Assembly: GCA_000507305.1 (NCBI GenBank)
Contig: DF240153.1
Span: forward strand, 62,001-126,000
Reading direction: 5' to 3'
Origin: Breviolum minutum Mf 1.05b.01
Lineage: Eukaryota; Sar; Dinophyceae; Suessiales; Symbiodiniaceae
Length of the DNA: 64,000 bases
How positions within the stretch are numbered: the first letter of the stretch is position 1; each line of letters opens with the position of its first letter. A model generated the notes under the pieces. That model ran no database searches. It was not told the origin of the DNA and saw nothing but the letters and a program-made list of their open reading frames with translations. The position numbers and the translations under genes were made by a program. Below are positions 37,081 to 48,123 of the stretch, piece after piece.

Positions 37081-37525
37081 TCTAATAGTAATTTACTAAG
37101 AAATCGATGCAAAAAAACAGAAAATCTTCAGCACCCTCAACCTGCAGGGTTCAAACCCAAGGGGGTGAAAACACGCCCTGTTGATGTTCTCGACCTCAGG
37201 CCCCCCACGGTCAAACGAGGGTAGGGCGGGGTTGTGGGTGTGACCCCTTCCAGATTTGCCATGAAAATGGCTGAAATACATGGGGGGGTACTATATAACC
37301 ACTTACTTTCCGAATGAAATACTGGTTTAGTTGAATTTTTGGGGATCCTTATCATGGTTTATGAAATAATCCGTGGTATAAATGGGTAGTCTTTTATCCC
37401 CAAAAATAAGCCAACCAACCAGGGCTTTTCTTCATTGCTCGTATGACACCAACGTTTAAAGAATGCAAAATAAACGGGGCATAATTTTCACGGGCATAAT
37501 CACTCAAAATTAACATATTTTTTAA

Positions 37526-37624
37526 GGTGATTCAAGCCGTGACCTTTAAATCCCCTAGTTGGAGGTCACTTAACCTTTAAAAGGGTCACCTAACCATCCC
37601 AAAAGGGTCACTTTGAATCACCAG
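37526..37624. repeat. Family B element, symmetric palindrome form
   Basis: Both ends carry the same arm (GGTGATTCAAG at left, TTGAATCACC at right), whereas other copies have unlike ends. Confidence 0.7.
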
Positions 37625-38152
37625 GTGTGTATTGTTTGCATCCCCCCCAAGCGATGGGTGTTCTTTGACGACCCCTGCCAAACGATGGGCCTTGTTCAAG
37701 GGATGGAAAAAACAACACCATGATTCCTTTAAAATAGGCCTTTTTCCTTGGGCTTGTTGGAATTGGGGGGGGGGGTACCCTTACATTTCCAAAAAGATTC
37801 ACATTATATGACAGGATCCTTTTTTTCGTGGCTTATGAAATAACCCCATTAACAACTGGGCCACTTGCTTCATTCTCTAAATGAACTAAATAGCCAGGGT
37901 TTTGGTGGGCCCTGTCACCAGTAACAAGTGAAGAGAGAAATAACCCCACTTATTTCGGGGTAATAAAGAAAACAGTTACCCAGTTACCCATTTATAAGGC
38001 CATGTGTATGGCTTATAACGTCTATCTATAAGTCCATTTATAACTACTGGGGGCCCATCTTGTGACAAGGTTTTCCGGGACAATTCTTTTTTGGACGTTC
38101 TTTTTGGATCATGTTCCGGCCTGAAAAACGAATATCCTGGAAAACATGGGAA

Positions 38153-38261
38153 CCAGGTGATTCAAGCCGTGACCTTTTTATACCCGATCGTTGGAGGTCA
38201 CGAAAAACCTTTAAAAGGGTCACAAATCACCATCCCAAAAAGGTCACAAAGAAATGCCAGG
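38153..38261 (+). repeat. Family B TIR element, left of an inverted pair
   Basis: CCAGGTGATTCAAGCCGTGACC to GAAATGCCAGG; 17 bp before an opposite copy. Confidence 0.75.
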
Positions 38262-38278
38262 AATGTTGATTTTTTTGT

Positions 38279-38386
38279 TTGTGACCTTTTTGGGATGGTG
38301 AGTGAGTTCCCGTGACCCCTTCACTCAAAGCTTGTTGGTGACCTCCTGCCCAGAAACAAAAGCCAGGTCACGGCTTGAATCACCTG
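38279..38386 (-). repeat. Family B TIR element, right of an inverted pair
   Basis: TGTGACCTTTTTGGGATGG to CACGGCTTGAATCACCTG; with the previous copy it makes a roughly 235-bp inverted repeat. Confidence 0.75.
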
Positions 38387-38776
38387 AAGAATGTAGCTTC
38401 TTTTTGAGTTTTAAAGGTTTCAAGTTGATGGAATGTTGATGGAACCGCAACTTGCAACGTTTTCGACGTTTTCCAAGATGGTTCGGGCCCGATGGTTCAG
38501 ATGATATAACTTTTCAGGTTCTCCGGCTGTTGTGTCTTTTGTTAAGGAGCTCAAAACCCCACAAAGGAGCTCCAAAACCCCAACAGTCACGGGTAAGAAA
38601 TGGTGCTTCAACTTTTTTGGTTGCTGACTAAGAATCCTGAACCCCTCCAGGGACTTTGTGGAGGACCAATCCGGACCCCGGAATGTAAAGAAAAACAACT
38701 TCATTCACCCTTCCATTGGAGGGTCCAATCGCGATTTTTGTTGGGGTGATTGATATAATTAGTAAGGGTTTATCAT

Positions 38777-38875
38777 ACCCATAGGATTCCATGTATGGTA
38801 TACTTACCTGCATTTACCCATAAAAAACAACCATTCATGTAGGTAAATATAATCTAAATTCCATACGCATGGGAT
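38777..38875. repeat. Family F hairpin
   Basis: CCATGTATGGTATACTTACC and TGTAGGTAAATATAAT arms; CCCATAGGAT and GCATGGGAT ends. Confidence 0.65.
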
Positions 38876-38978
38876 AAAAAAAAGGTGTGAATTTTGTCCA
38901 TCTTCTTGTGTCTTCAAAAAACGTCTTCCTGGGACCGTTCACCCCCCCCGTTCCGGTCCCCCCACGCCAAGTGGCCGT

Positions 38979-39090
38979 TCAAGTCATTTCATCGTTACTC
39001 TGTGTTCGCCGCTTCGCGTCCCGATCTCGCAGCATCTGCTCCTCCGCCACGGCCACATGTTCGCAGGCGATGCGAGCACAAAAGCCGTTC
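38979..39090 (-). CDS. Candidate 3'-terminal exon (minus strand)
   Basis: On the minus strand a T-run ending in GACAG (to 39091) is followed by 36 codons to TGA (RNGFCARIACEHVAVAEEQM, then LRDRDAKRRTQSNDEMT). It is clearly more GC-rich than its surroundings, helix-forming and charged. No family is recognised. It lies directly beside a family F hairpin (38777-38875). Confidence 0.38.
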
Positions 39091-39473
39091 CTGTCAAAAA
39101 AAAACGCCCAAAACATCAGTGAGAAACCTCTCAAAATTGGGGATGGGAATTTAATTGGAAGCCGGATGTTTTTTTTCCAATTTGCAATTGCATCATTCGG
39201 CAAATGTGGGCCCAAGTTGATATACTGTTGATGGTGGAAGAAATTTCGGCGGACTCACCAGTTGAGGTTGGTTCATTTATCCCATGAATTTTGTTGTGTA
39301 TCAAGAAAACTGGGAAACCAGTTGAGACATGTCAAAAAAAAAACCTGCAAATGGATGGGATGTTTGCCATTTTTGTGCCAGGGTCTAAACTCCCTGAATT
39401 TGGGGATGGTCATCCCACCCTTTAATAGGAAGTTTCTGTAATCGGCATATATAAACCCCGACCTATTGGGTTG

Positions 39474-39581
39474 ATACCCCCCGAAGTTAAACATAGACCC
39501 TGAAAAATGATGGTTGAAAGACTACTTTCCTATTGGGAAAGTAACTTTTCAGGGGCTATGTTAAACTTCGGGGGGGGTTAC
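39474..39581. mobile_element. Family C MITE variant, reverse core
   Basis: TACCCCCCGAAGTTAAAC and GTTAAACTTCGGGGGG arms; the core lies in the opposite orientation to most copies. Confidence 0.7.
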
Positions 39582-39735
39582 CATCGCCTATTTCTATCGA
39601 AATCACAATGGAAGTTTCGACGCCCGCTAGCACCTCTAAACTGGTGCAGGAACTCTTTTTTCCACCAACTTGCGATTTATATACTTCGTGCCATTTGACT
39701 CGACAAACCCAAGGTTTTCAAAACTCAAATGCAAA

Positions 39736-39837
39736 TGGCAATTCTGCTGGTGACCTTTTTTTGGGATGGTGAGATACGTGCCCGACCCAACGATTTTGGG
39801 GATAACAAAAAGGTCACGGCGGCTTGAATGGACCTGG
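39736..39837 (-). repeat. Family B TIR element
   Basis: TGGCAATTCTGCTGGTGACC to GGCTTGAATGGACCTGG. Confidence 0.7.
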
Positions 39838-40699
39838 TAGTTGGACCCCCCTCAGTTTTTAGGAGTTCGGGGCATTTTGGGGGGATTCATTCCCTTACTT
39901 TTCACCACCCTTTTGGGGCTCCATAAAGCCCTTAGGGGGTTGATTGCCTGAATCCCATAAAGTATCCATGGAACGAACGGTATATTTTTTAGCCACGCGA
40001 ATGGGTGATTTGTATGGGAAATGTAGGTATATAAATACACCATGAATGAAATGTATCATATGGGTTACAAAAGCTCTTGCGACGACATCTACATTTGATG
40101 CAAACAACATGCCATTCGCCACCCGAAAAAATTCTCAGATTCTTTCATTCGATTTTGGGGCGAAGAAAAAAACAAAACTGAACACGGGTGATACAGATTT
40201 TCCGAGGCCCATGATTTTTGGTATCCATAAAAAAAAATCGGGGGATACACTTTTTTAATCCTTTCAACCTCCGCTTTAATGGTGCGTTGAGTTTATAAGA
40301 GTTCCCCGCGTCCGCATGAACTCTTTGCGGCCCTCCACTGGATTGCGGAAACGAGAAATCCCCAGATTTTTTGGGTTTCACTTCAATCTTAACTGTAACT
40401 GTAACTTAGTAGTTTCGGGCCCGGAAAAAACTTACTGCGGTATCCCCCTAGGTCCCCAATCTTTTTCACGGGGAGACCCAGGAATCCATACCAGGCCACA
40501 AACGAAAACTTTACCATTACCTGGAAGATCATCCCAGTAAGTACTAGGGTGTCCATGAAAGTTAATAACCAGCCAGTAAGTTGGTTTGTAACCTATTTAG
40601 AGAACTTACAACCTATCTATATAGGGGCTATAATCCATTGACTAAGTACCATGGACATCCCAGTAGTTAGTAACCCCCATTCATTTCAGCCGTTCAGCA

Positions 40700-40727
40700 A
40701 ACAACAACAACAACAACAACAACAACA
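40700..40727. repeat. (CAA)n microsatellite
   Basis: Nine or so CAA units. A shorter CAA run with one ambiguous base lies at 41838-41860. Confidence 0.9.
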
Positions 40728-41424
40728 TCCATATCATATATACAATCGTCCCATTCGATTCTCATCCCTCCGTAATTTGGATGAATCCCAGGATTTTTGA
40801 TAAAAGTCCAAGCAACGTAAAAAGCACCAAGACTGCTCCGGACAGGCATAGACACACCACGTAAGGCGTGGTTATATCCACATGCTCCTTAAAGAATCAA
40901 CAGCCCAAATGGAAGAATATGGAACACCAACATGGATTTCCCTGGATTTTTCTTAAGGATTTCCCGAAAACTATTCACCACCATTTGGATGAAATCGGTC
41001 GTGTTTTCGGTCGGTAGCTTATTTGACCAGAAGAATCAACAGCCAGGAACACTCCTTGCATCTAACAAAAAAAAATAGGTTCGATGTCAGGGACGTTAAC
41101 CATTTTATGTAATGTACCAAAAAAAACAGAGTTTTCTCGGTGTTTTTTGGGGGGCACCAAAAACCAAAAAAAATGGTGAAAACAACTCTGCCCATTTTTG
41201 TTGTTCCTTTTTGCGAACAACCGAAGTCTGAAAACCGAAAAAAAAAAAAACGAATTCAAATGCCCAAATGGAAATGATTTGGCTGTTTCCTTAAATGGTG
41301 GTACCCCCAAAACACCCCAAAATGATCATTTTTAGTAAGAAAACCCCATAATTATTAAAAAACCCACCATTTTAGGAGTTTCCCCCATTTGGATCCTGAA
41401 AGAAAATCACAGGAACTTTAGGAA

Positions 41425-41569
41425 CCTGGCAGTTTCTTGACGTGACGTTTGTGCCCTTTTATTGCCAGGTGATCGTGATTTTGGCGTCACGTGACCCCAA
41501 CTCAAAGGTTGTTGTTTGTCGTGACCTGAGAGAAAACGATCAGGGGATTTTAACACATGAATCCCCTGG
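41425..41569 (-). repeat. Family B element, long and diverged
   Basis: CCTGGCAGTTTCTTGACG start, ATGAATCCCCTGG end; an extra GCCAGGTGATCGTGATT block inside. Confidence 0.55.
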
Positions 41570-41668
41570 TGAAACTCAACTTTCTTAACCCTTCTTTTCC
41601 TTTCACAAAAAATGATTTCGGCCCGAAGCAGCATTGATCAGTTGACCCACATTCGTGTCATTCCATTG

Positions 41669-41773
41669 AATCCTGGTTGGTTAATGACGGGATCCTTATA
41701 ATAGATAACTTATTTTAATCTCTATAGAACTGGGTAGGACTTCATCCCACATGTATAACCCTACCAACCGGGG
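41669..41773. repeat. Family G repeat
   Basis: AATCCTGGTTGGTTAATGACG start, AACTGGGTAGGACTTCATCC core and CCAACCGGGGATTT end. Confidence 0.62.
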
Positions 41774-41856
41774 ATTTGATCACTGCTCAGTTGCATTGCA
41801 GTCAAGGTTTGGCATATGTCTGGCTGACGTCCAAAACCAACAGCAACAACAACAAC

Positions 41857-41857
41857 N
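41857..41857. other. Single ambiguous base
   Basis: One N at the end of a CAA run. Confidence 0.98.
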
Positions 41858-42598
41858 ACCATTTTTGCTAGTGTAGGAAGGTCATACTTCAATTCAGTTC
41901 TAGGGGGAAAATCCGCCATTCCCATCCCTTCCCAAAAAAAAAAACATCCTCAGCGACAAGGGTCCAACCCCAATTCTCTTATTTTTCTTGGAGGAAGTGG
42001 TATATCTATTTGCTGTTTTGGAAGCTCATTTTCTTTGGCACAAAAAAAACAAACAAATGAGGTTGAGTTCGTATTTCTAAAAAAAGAAACAACACTCGTC
42101 TCAACGTCGCTTTGTGAGACGCAGGCCTCCCTGAAGTTGATTGATGTTTTTTTTTGCATTTCATTTCCGAAATCCCACCCCGCAAGGTTTATTATATGGT
42201 AAATTGACCAACCCCCCCCCTCCCCAAATAACCTACCCCCACCCCCCCAGAAAATAAGGGTTTCATAGCCGGCCTTCAGGGAGTTTCCAATGAGTTTTCA
42301 TGAGCTGCTGATGATCTTTGGCTTTGGGGGGGTGGGGAGGTGTAGGTTGATTAGCCACAACGTTGAAAGGGCCGAAGCTTCCAAGAATATAAGGCCAAGT
42401 AAGTTGGCCACCGCTGCGGTGAACGCCTCGGCTCTTCTCATGTACCTGAGAGCCATTTTTTCTCGGAAAAAAAAAAAAAAAACATCAAACCACCGGAAGG
42501 AAGGAAAAACTAAGAAATCGCGATTGGTGGAAGGAAAAACTCCCCCATTTTTAATAGTAGGATCCATACATCTTCAAGTCAATCCAGGTCCCATTTTT

Positions 42599-42688
42599 CA
42601 GCAAGCTATGTTAGATTACCGGAGTGGACTTTCCATTGAATCCTGGCTGCAAAGATTTGCCAGAACATTTCTTGAAGACTTACAGTAG
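42599..42688 (+). CDS. Candidate terminal exon
   Basis: CCCATTTTTCAG is followed by QAMLDYRSGLSIESWLQRFA and RTFLEDLQ to a stop. Short but coding-like. A good donor-like GTAAGT occurs upstream at about 42408, after sequence reading LISHNVERAEASKNIRPSK, which could be the preceding exon. The opposite strand at 42298-42470 is also open. Confidence 0.25.
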   Translation, partial: QQAMLDYRSGLSIESWLQRFARTFLEDLQ

Positions 42689-43871
42689 GAGAATTCAAAC
42701 GTAGGAAAGCAAATGAGCCACAAAAAAGAACCTCTTACTTTGCATTCTACTGGTTTTTTGTTGAATAGGGTCTCTTATTCCATGGCTTATGAAATAATCC
42801 CCATATAACTGGGTTATGTATTTCATCCCCCGACATATAACCTAAACAACCAGGGGGCCCTTCTTTCACCTGAGTTTTATCCAGATCAGCCAGTGCTTGG
42901 TGGTGTATGCTGGAACATAGCCCCTGAAAAATGGTGGAAGACTACTTTCCTATTGGGATGGTATATACCCTCCAGGAAACGATCACATATCCCACCAAAC
43001 GTTGAAAAAATCATCGACTCAAAAGTGCCAACCAAACGCTGCTAGGGAAATGTGGTGTTAGTTTGCTGGAGGGCACCTGGAACCTGGAAACAGCCATGCA
43101 TGTATTATATAAATCAATTGGATGTGAATCCAAATCTTTACATGACACAGCTATGAGGTGCGATGATTGGATACCGTCAGCTTGTCCCGAAAAAAAAGAC
43201 CAAGGCCTTGTAAGGGGGTCCGGCCTTAACGGGTCCCGCATTGAGAGGACCACAATTCCCCATGGGTTAGATATCCAGCTGCCAGGCGTCTTACGCTGCC
43301 GTTTGGGGTGGTTGGCCTCCCAGTTTCTTGAAGAAAAATCGCGTGCCAGTGACGATTCCAAATTCCCCCAAAAAAACAGGGGGCAAACCATCTAAGCAGC
43401 ACCAAACTGAGACTTAAAATAGCTTTGATTGGAAAAAAAAACTGGGGTCAAAAGAATTACCAACCCAAAGAAAGCACTATTCGCCTATTTTTCATGGGAA
43501 ATCCAAAGAAAAATTACCATACAACTTTGCATTCTCTAATTACCAAGGATGCAATCTAATACCCCCAGGGAGGAGCAATCGTCACACTTTCAAGGCTCCA
43601 GAATCTCCAATTTTTCGGTGGGTTTTTTCCCGGGTAGATGTAAAAATTGATACCCTTGAAAACCAACAAGGGCACAACCCATTCTGGGCAAATGACTGAA
43701 AAAAAAATCCCAAACCTGAATGGTCATTCACATCACCGTCACCATTTTGCCGGGGGGGGATTTCCGCGGATCCAATCACCTACCCATCTGTTCGGGAAAA
43801 AAAACAACCCAGCGGAACTGTTGAGTTGTGATGAAATGTGCCAACAAAAAACTAGGTCCTAGGTACAAACA

Positions 43872-44090
43872 ATGGGAATGATTTCAATGGTGAAGGATAT
43901 CGCACTGTACATTGAACAGTGCCAACTTTTCTTAGCTTCTTGGTGCGAATCCCACCCTCACCTTGTTGCCACCCCTCCGGTTTTCCGGATGGAAAATGAT
44001 CGTCCTCAAGCTCGCTCGCTCACGAGGCTATTTTGCACAAACCAGTTAGGGTTACTTGCATATGCCAAAAAGATAGTAAATGGTTCGTAA
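43872..44090 (+). CDS. Short ORF, unknown
   Basis: 72 codons, MISMVKDIALYIEQCQLFLA, SWCESHPHLVATPPVFRMEN and LTRLFCTNQLGLLAYAKKIV to a stop, ending 20 bp before a family A MITE. Coding-like composition but no recognised family. Confidence 0.2.
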   Translation: MGMISMVKDIALYIEQCQLFLASWCESHPHLVATPPVFRMENDRPQARSLTRLFCTNQLGLLAYAKKIVNGS

Positions 44091-44110
44091 ATCGGTTATA
44101 ACCTAATTAT

Positions 44111-44212
44111 CTGGTTGGTGGTTGAACCAACCCATTTGAAAAAATATTAGTCAAATTGGATCATCTTCCCAGGTAGGGATGAAAATAGACAATATTTGAA
44201 ACCACCACCTAG
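44111..44212 (+). mobile_element. MITE family A copy 11 with 4-bp TSD
   Basis: 102 bp, flanked on both sides by TTAT. Confidence 0.82.
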
Positions 44213-45877
44213 TTATTAATGGGATAGGGGATTCTTTTTACCCACTGATCGTTACCTTTTTAACTTCCTGGGACGTAACGGTGATGCTTTTTTTCCACCA
44301 CCAAGGGGCATCTGTGCGTTCATGAAGGCCTTCACATCGCCTCCCAACGGGGCAACCAAAACCACCCCAAAAATGCCTGGCAACCATGAAATACTGGTTG
44401 GATCATGGCGGGGATCAACCCAAAAAAAAACAGTATAGTATAATTTGCTGGATAGGAAATGACGATCCATATATCCATGAAACTCATTTTTTGGGGTATA
44501 GTAAAGACAGCAAGTATCCCCTATATCACTCTAAGATTGGGCCCCTATTAGTCATGGGTAAGTAAGGGGTGACTCCACTCCAATTACTTTTGGGGTAAGT
44601 TGCTCCAGTTAGGAATTCATCTTTGGCCATTTAGAGTGGTCATATACAAAACTCCATTTAGAACTACTAGCGGCCCATCTTTTTTTGAATTTTGTTGTTC
44701 GATGCTTGGAAAAGGTAAGCCATACTCTCCCAAATGGTGGTGAAAAATGGTGGTTTACCAATTTACCACGGTACAATTTCGAAAATCATCTTCAACAAAT
44801 CCCCAAGTCTTGCGGAAATGCTACGGACCTTGGAACAGACCGGGCCAAAAAAAACACCGTAGGTGTATGTGTTTTTGGGAACGAAACTTCCACGTGAACC
44901 CAAAGACCACATCACTTCAGCTTATGTTGTTAATTGGTGGTTTGGAGCCCGGTGATTTAGTGGTTAACATTGAAGGTTTTCATTATTTCATATGGTTTTC
45001 AATCAACCAATGGTTATAATTGGCAGTTTGGGGCCCGGTTGATTAATTACCGCTTTCTCACGAACCTGGAGCCCAGGTTGACGTATTTTCCCGCCAAAAC
45101 AAGGCCTTTTTATCCAACCAAAACAAGGGTCATCAAAGGGGTCCCGTCGTCCAAATAAACAAAAAAGCAGCTGCGGAATTTCAACGGGAATTTCCTTCCA
45201 ACTGTTGGGTGGAATCCAAAAGGGTACCCGCCTCGGGTGTAGAAGAAGCAGAGATCTCCTGTAAACTTTGAAGAAAGGCAATACCTTGGCTAAGATGTGG
45301 AAACGGAAACCTGGGGGTTAGCTCCAAATCGCTCCGTATTATGGTGCGGGATTTTTAGCTCCTTTCCAAGCACCAGCTAGTTGGGAAAGAGATAAAAACG
45401 GTCAAAAGACCCATTGAATCCTAGTTGTTTGATCCTGGTATTCAATCCCTTGAAAAAACGTTTCCATTGAACCTACTGGTTGGGGGGGGATCCTGAAAAT
45501 CTTTCATGCTTTATGAAATAATCCCCATTTAAATGTGTAGTATAACCCCCCTATATTTCTGGCTAGTCAACCAACCCCCACCCTATTAACGGAAAGAAAA
45601 ATGGTTATATAATCAGCCCTCAACCCTAAGGGCCTTATTTCTGGGGGGGAGTTGATTGACCATGATACATACCCTAAACAACTAGGGACCCTTTTTTGTT
45701 CATTGCTCAAAAGAGTCGAGGACGCACAGCCAATGACGACAGAAATTGGAGAGATGTTCCCCTGTTTTCAAGGTCCAAGTCGGCCCCCTTTTTTTTGAGG
45801 AAAATTTCACGAGGTCGGCGACATTTTCGCATTTTGTGGGGAATTTGAATCATCCAAATCCAAAGTTGAGAAACTAT

Positions 45878-45975
45878 CTAGTTGGTGGTTTCAACCCATC
45901 TGAAAAATATTAGTCAAATTGGATCATTTCCCCCGGTAGGGGTGAAAATAAAAAATCTTTGAAACCCCCACCTAG
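45878..45975 (+). mobile_element. MITE family A copy 12
   Basis: 98 bp. Instead of a 4-bp duplication it is bracketed by a direct repeat of about 40 bp (45832-45877 and 45982-46021). Confidence 0.8.
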
Positions 45976-46044
45976 GTTTCTTTTTGTAGGGAATTTGAAT
46001 CATCCAAAGTTGAGAAACTATGTTTCATGGTCTTTGTTTTCCAG

Positions 46045-46211
46045 GCTGTTGCGCTTCAGACCCTACTTGGAGGATGGATCAACCTGATCAACCCACTTAT
46101 AAAGTTTCAGTGTTCCGCAAAAAACCCGTGGTGATTGATGTTTGTCTCAGGTTGCTGGACCATTATGCCCTTCCTTACATGGCCTTTAAAAAGAAGGCTA
46201 AATGGAGATGA
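46045..46211 (+). CDS. Candidate 3'-terminal exon
   Basis: The acceptor-like run TCTTTGTTTTCCAG ends at 46044. The open frame reads SDPTWRMDQPDQPTYKVSVF, RKKPVVIDVCLRLLDHYALP and YMAFKKKAKWR to TGA. The basic end is reminiscent of small ribosomal or RNA-binding proteins, but no family can be named. Just upstream lies a duplicated 40-bp flank of a family A MITE (45878-45975). Confidence 0.35.
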
Positions 46212-46276
46212 TCGGATCTTCGATCACCACTTGAGACCACCAGTGACATTCCATTATATTGGTTGATGAATAGGGA

Positions 46277-46381
46277 TACCCTCCTTGAAACTAACATAGC
46301 ACCTGCCAGGAAGCCATCCCAAAAGGAAATTCATCTTCCAACCACCAATTTTCAGGTGCTATGTTAGTTTCAGGGAGGGTA
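46277..46381. mobile_element. Stowaway-like MITE, family C
   Basis: TACCCTCCTTGAAACTAAC and GTTAGTTTCAGGGAGGGTA, nearly perfect long arms with TA flanks. Confidence 0.82.
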
Positions 46382-46432
46382 ATGGTTTGTTATAATCCCT
46401 ATAAACCCCTTTGAAAAATATTGCAGTAGTTG

Positions 46433-46694
46433 GTGGTGGTGGTGGTGGTGGTGGTGGTGGTGGTGGTGGTGGTGGTGGTGGTGGTGGTGGTGGTGGTGGT
46501 GGTGGTGGTGGTGGTGGTGGTGGTGGTGGTGGTGGTANNNNNNNNNNNNNNNNNNNNNNNNNNNNNNNNNNNNNNNNNNNNNNNNNNNNGGTGGTGGTGG
46601 TGGTGGTGGTGGTGGTGGTGGTGGTGGTGGTGGTGGTGGTGGTGGTGGTGGTGGTGGTGGTGGTGGTGGTGGTGGTGGTGGTGGTGGTGGTGGT
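46433..46694. repeat. (GGT)n microsatellite with assembly gap
   Basis: Uninterrupted GGT on both sides of 52 N (46538-46589). True length unknown. The frames in it (poly-Gly, poly-Val, poly-Trp) are artefacts. It begins at TAGTTGGTGGT, the start of family A. Confidence 0.95.
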
Positions 46695-46697
46695 ATA

Positions 46698-46799
46698 CTA
46701 GTTTGTGGTTTCAACCCCTTTGAACAATATGCTCGTCAAATTGGATCATTTCCCCAGAGTTCGGGGTGAAAATAAAAAATATGTGAAACCACCACCTAG
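46698..46799 (+). mobile_element. MITE family A copy 13, next to (GGT)n
   Basis: 102 bp, follows the GGT microsatellite by a few bases (TATA). The pair is bracketed by a 22-bp direct repeat (46384-46406 and 46799-46821). Confidence 0.8.
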
Positions 46800-46821
46800 T
46801 TTGCTATAATCCCTATGAAAC

Positions 46822-48020
46822 TGGGTAGGATTAAAAAAAATCACCTGAAAAGCCGCCAATCCTCCAGGGAATAGCCTTCCTCCAGGATCGGACCTCGAAT
46901 CCTGGAAGTAGGACCCGTTTCCTCCCATGATTTGGGGACCCTATCTTTTTGAGGGATTTCTGACAATTTTTTTTGTTATTCCAAATATGGTGATTTGGGG
47001 TGTTGAAAATTCATAGTATCTTTTTTTAGTCATTCGTGATCTATTTATTATAGATCCTTAACCGTTAACCTGAATCTTAAACGGCCATTTTGGGGATCAG
47101 ATTCCGATATTCGGCCTACATTTTGAGGTGACTAATTACGCGGCGAGAAAGATCGTTATCGTTTTACGCGTCATCTTGCTCCGGGTTTGTTTTTTTATGC
47201 TAGGCGTTTTTATGATTTTCGTGCTATTTTTTCGGACCAGGCCACGTTGAGCTCATAAGCACTTGAGAGATGATTGCCAAAGGGAGAACACCACCTTCAA
47301 CCCGCGAGCTTTGAAGCAACCCGTTGGCCGCAAGATGGGCTCCAAAAACCAACAAAAAAAATTCAAGGAGGGTGAAACTACGAACCACATATTTTGAAAC
47401 AATGCCAGATACCTATTTATTAGGCCATCTATCATCTATAGGTGTTTGTGTTGACTCCCTTTATCAATAGAAGTGGCAAAAATCTTTTGTGGGTCGGACT
47501 TCTTCCAAAAAAACGCCTCTTCTCAACGGCGATGAAAACTGAGAAAACCCCCGAAAGTAAATAACCACTTTTTTTTTTGTGGGGTGGTGGGTTCCCTTTG
47601 TTTTGTTTTTGACATTTTATATAAAACCTGCAGTTTCAAAGGAGCCGGTTCCAAACCCGCAGAAAACGCTCCAACCCGAGACTTCCACTACCGTTCCCTG
47701 AAAATCAATGGGCTGTATATAGTTCAATGGTTCAACCACTCTTTATTCGAGAATGTGTTCATACCAAAAGTTATCCTTTTGAAGAGAAATATATTGTATT
47801 ATCTTTGTCATCCTATGCGACTGTAACTGGAATTTATATAAGTCTGGACTGGTTGAAGATAAGCTAAGGGGCAACAAAAAAAGCTCAAATACCCTCCTGG
47901 GAACGATTTCATATTCCCACCCAAGGCATGTTTGAAGATGATATCTCCAAACAGCAGCTCCAGCAAGTTAGAGAGATAAACCGCCATTTTGGTCACTTAG
48001 AAACGACAAAAAAAACACGT
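46822..48020. other. Unannotated stretch
   Basis: Unique sequence, no repeat family recognised, no convincing frame; 47930-48010 reads DISKQQLQQVREINRHFGHL on plus, possibly by chance. Confidence 0.4.
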
Positions 48021-48021
48021 T

Positions 48022-48123
48022 CCTGGCAATTCTTTGTGACCTTTTTGGGATTGTTAAGTGACCCTTTTCACTGGTTAAGTGACCTCCAACTAGGGGATGA
48101 AAAGGTCACTTTGAATCACCTGG
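48022..48123 (-). repeat. Family B TIR element
   Basis: CCTGGCAATTCTTTGTGACC to CACTTTGAATCACCTGG. Confidence 0.72.

Noticed and set aside
37138-37165. GGTTCAAACCC-like block as a tRNA T-arm
   Set aside because: No matching acceptor, D-arm or anticodon arm around it. No tRNA was found in the window.
41838-41860. CAA runs and other direct repeats considered as CRISPR
   Set aside because: Simple microsatellites in eukaryotic DNA; no repeat-spacer pattern.
43063-43395. 110-codon plus frame and 126-codon minus frame
   Set aside because: Overlapping open frames on both strands with no recognisable motif; the left part begins in C-type repeat sequence. Not enough to call a gene.
46370-46723. Open frames with poly-Gly, poly-Val, poly-Trp and poly-His
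   Set aside because: Pure translation of the (GGT)n microsatellite across an N gap.
47975-48000. CCATTTTGG segment considered as a spliced-leader relic
   Set aside because: Only a few bases match the dinoflagellate spliced leader and the CTCAAG end is missing.
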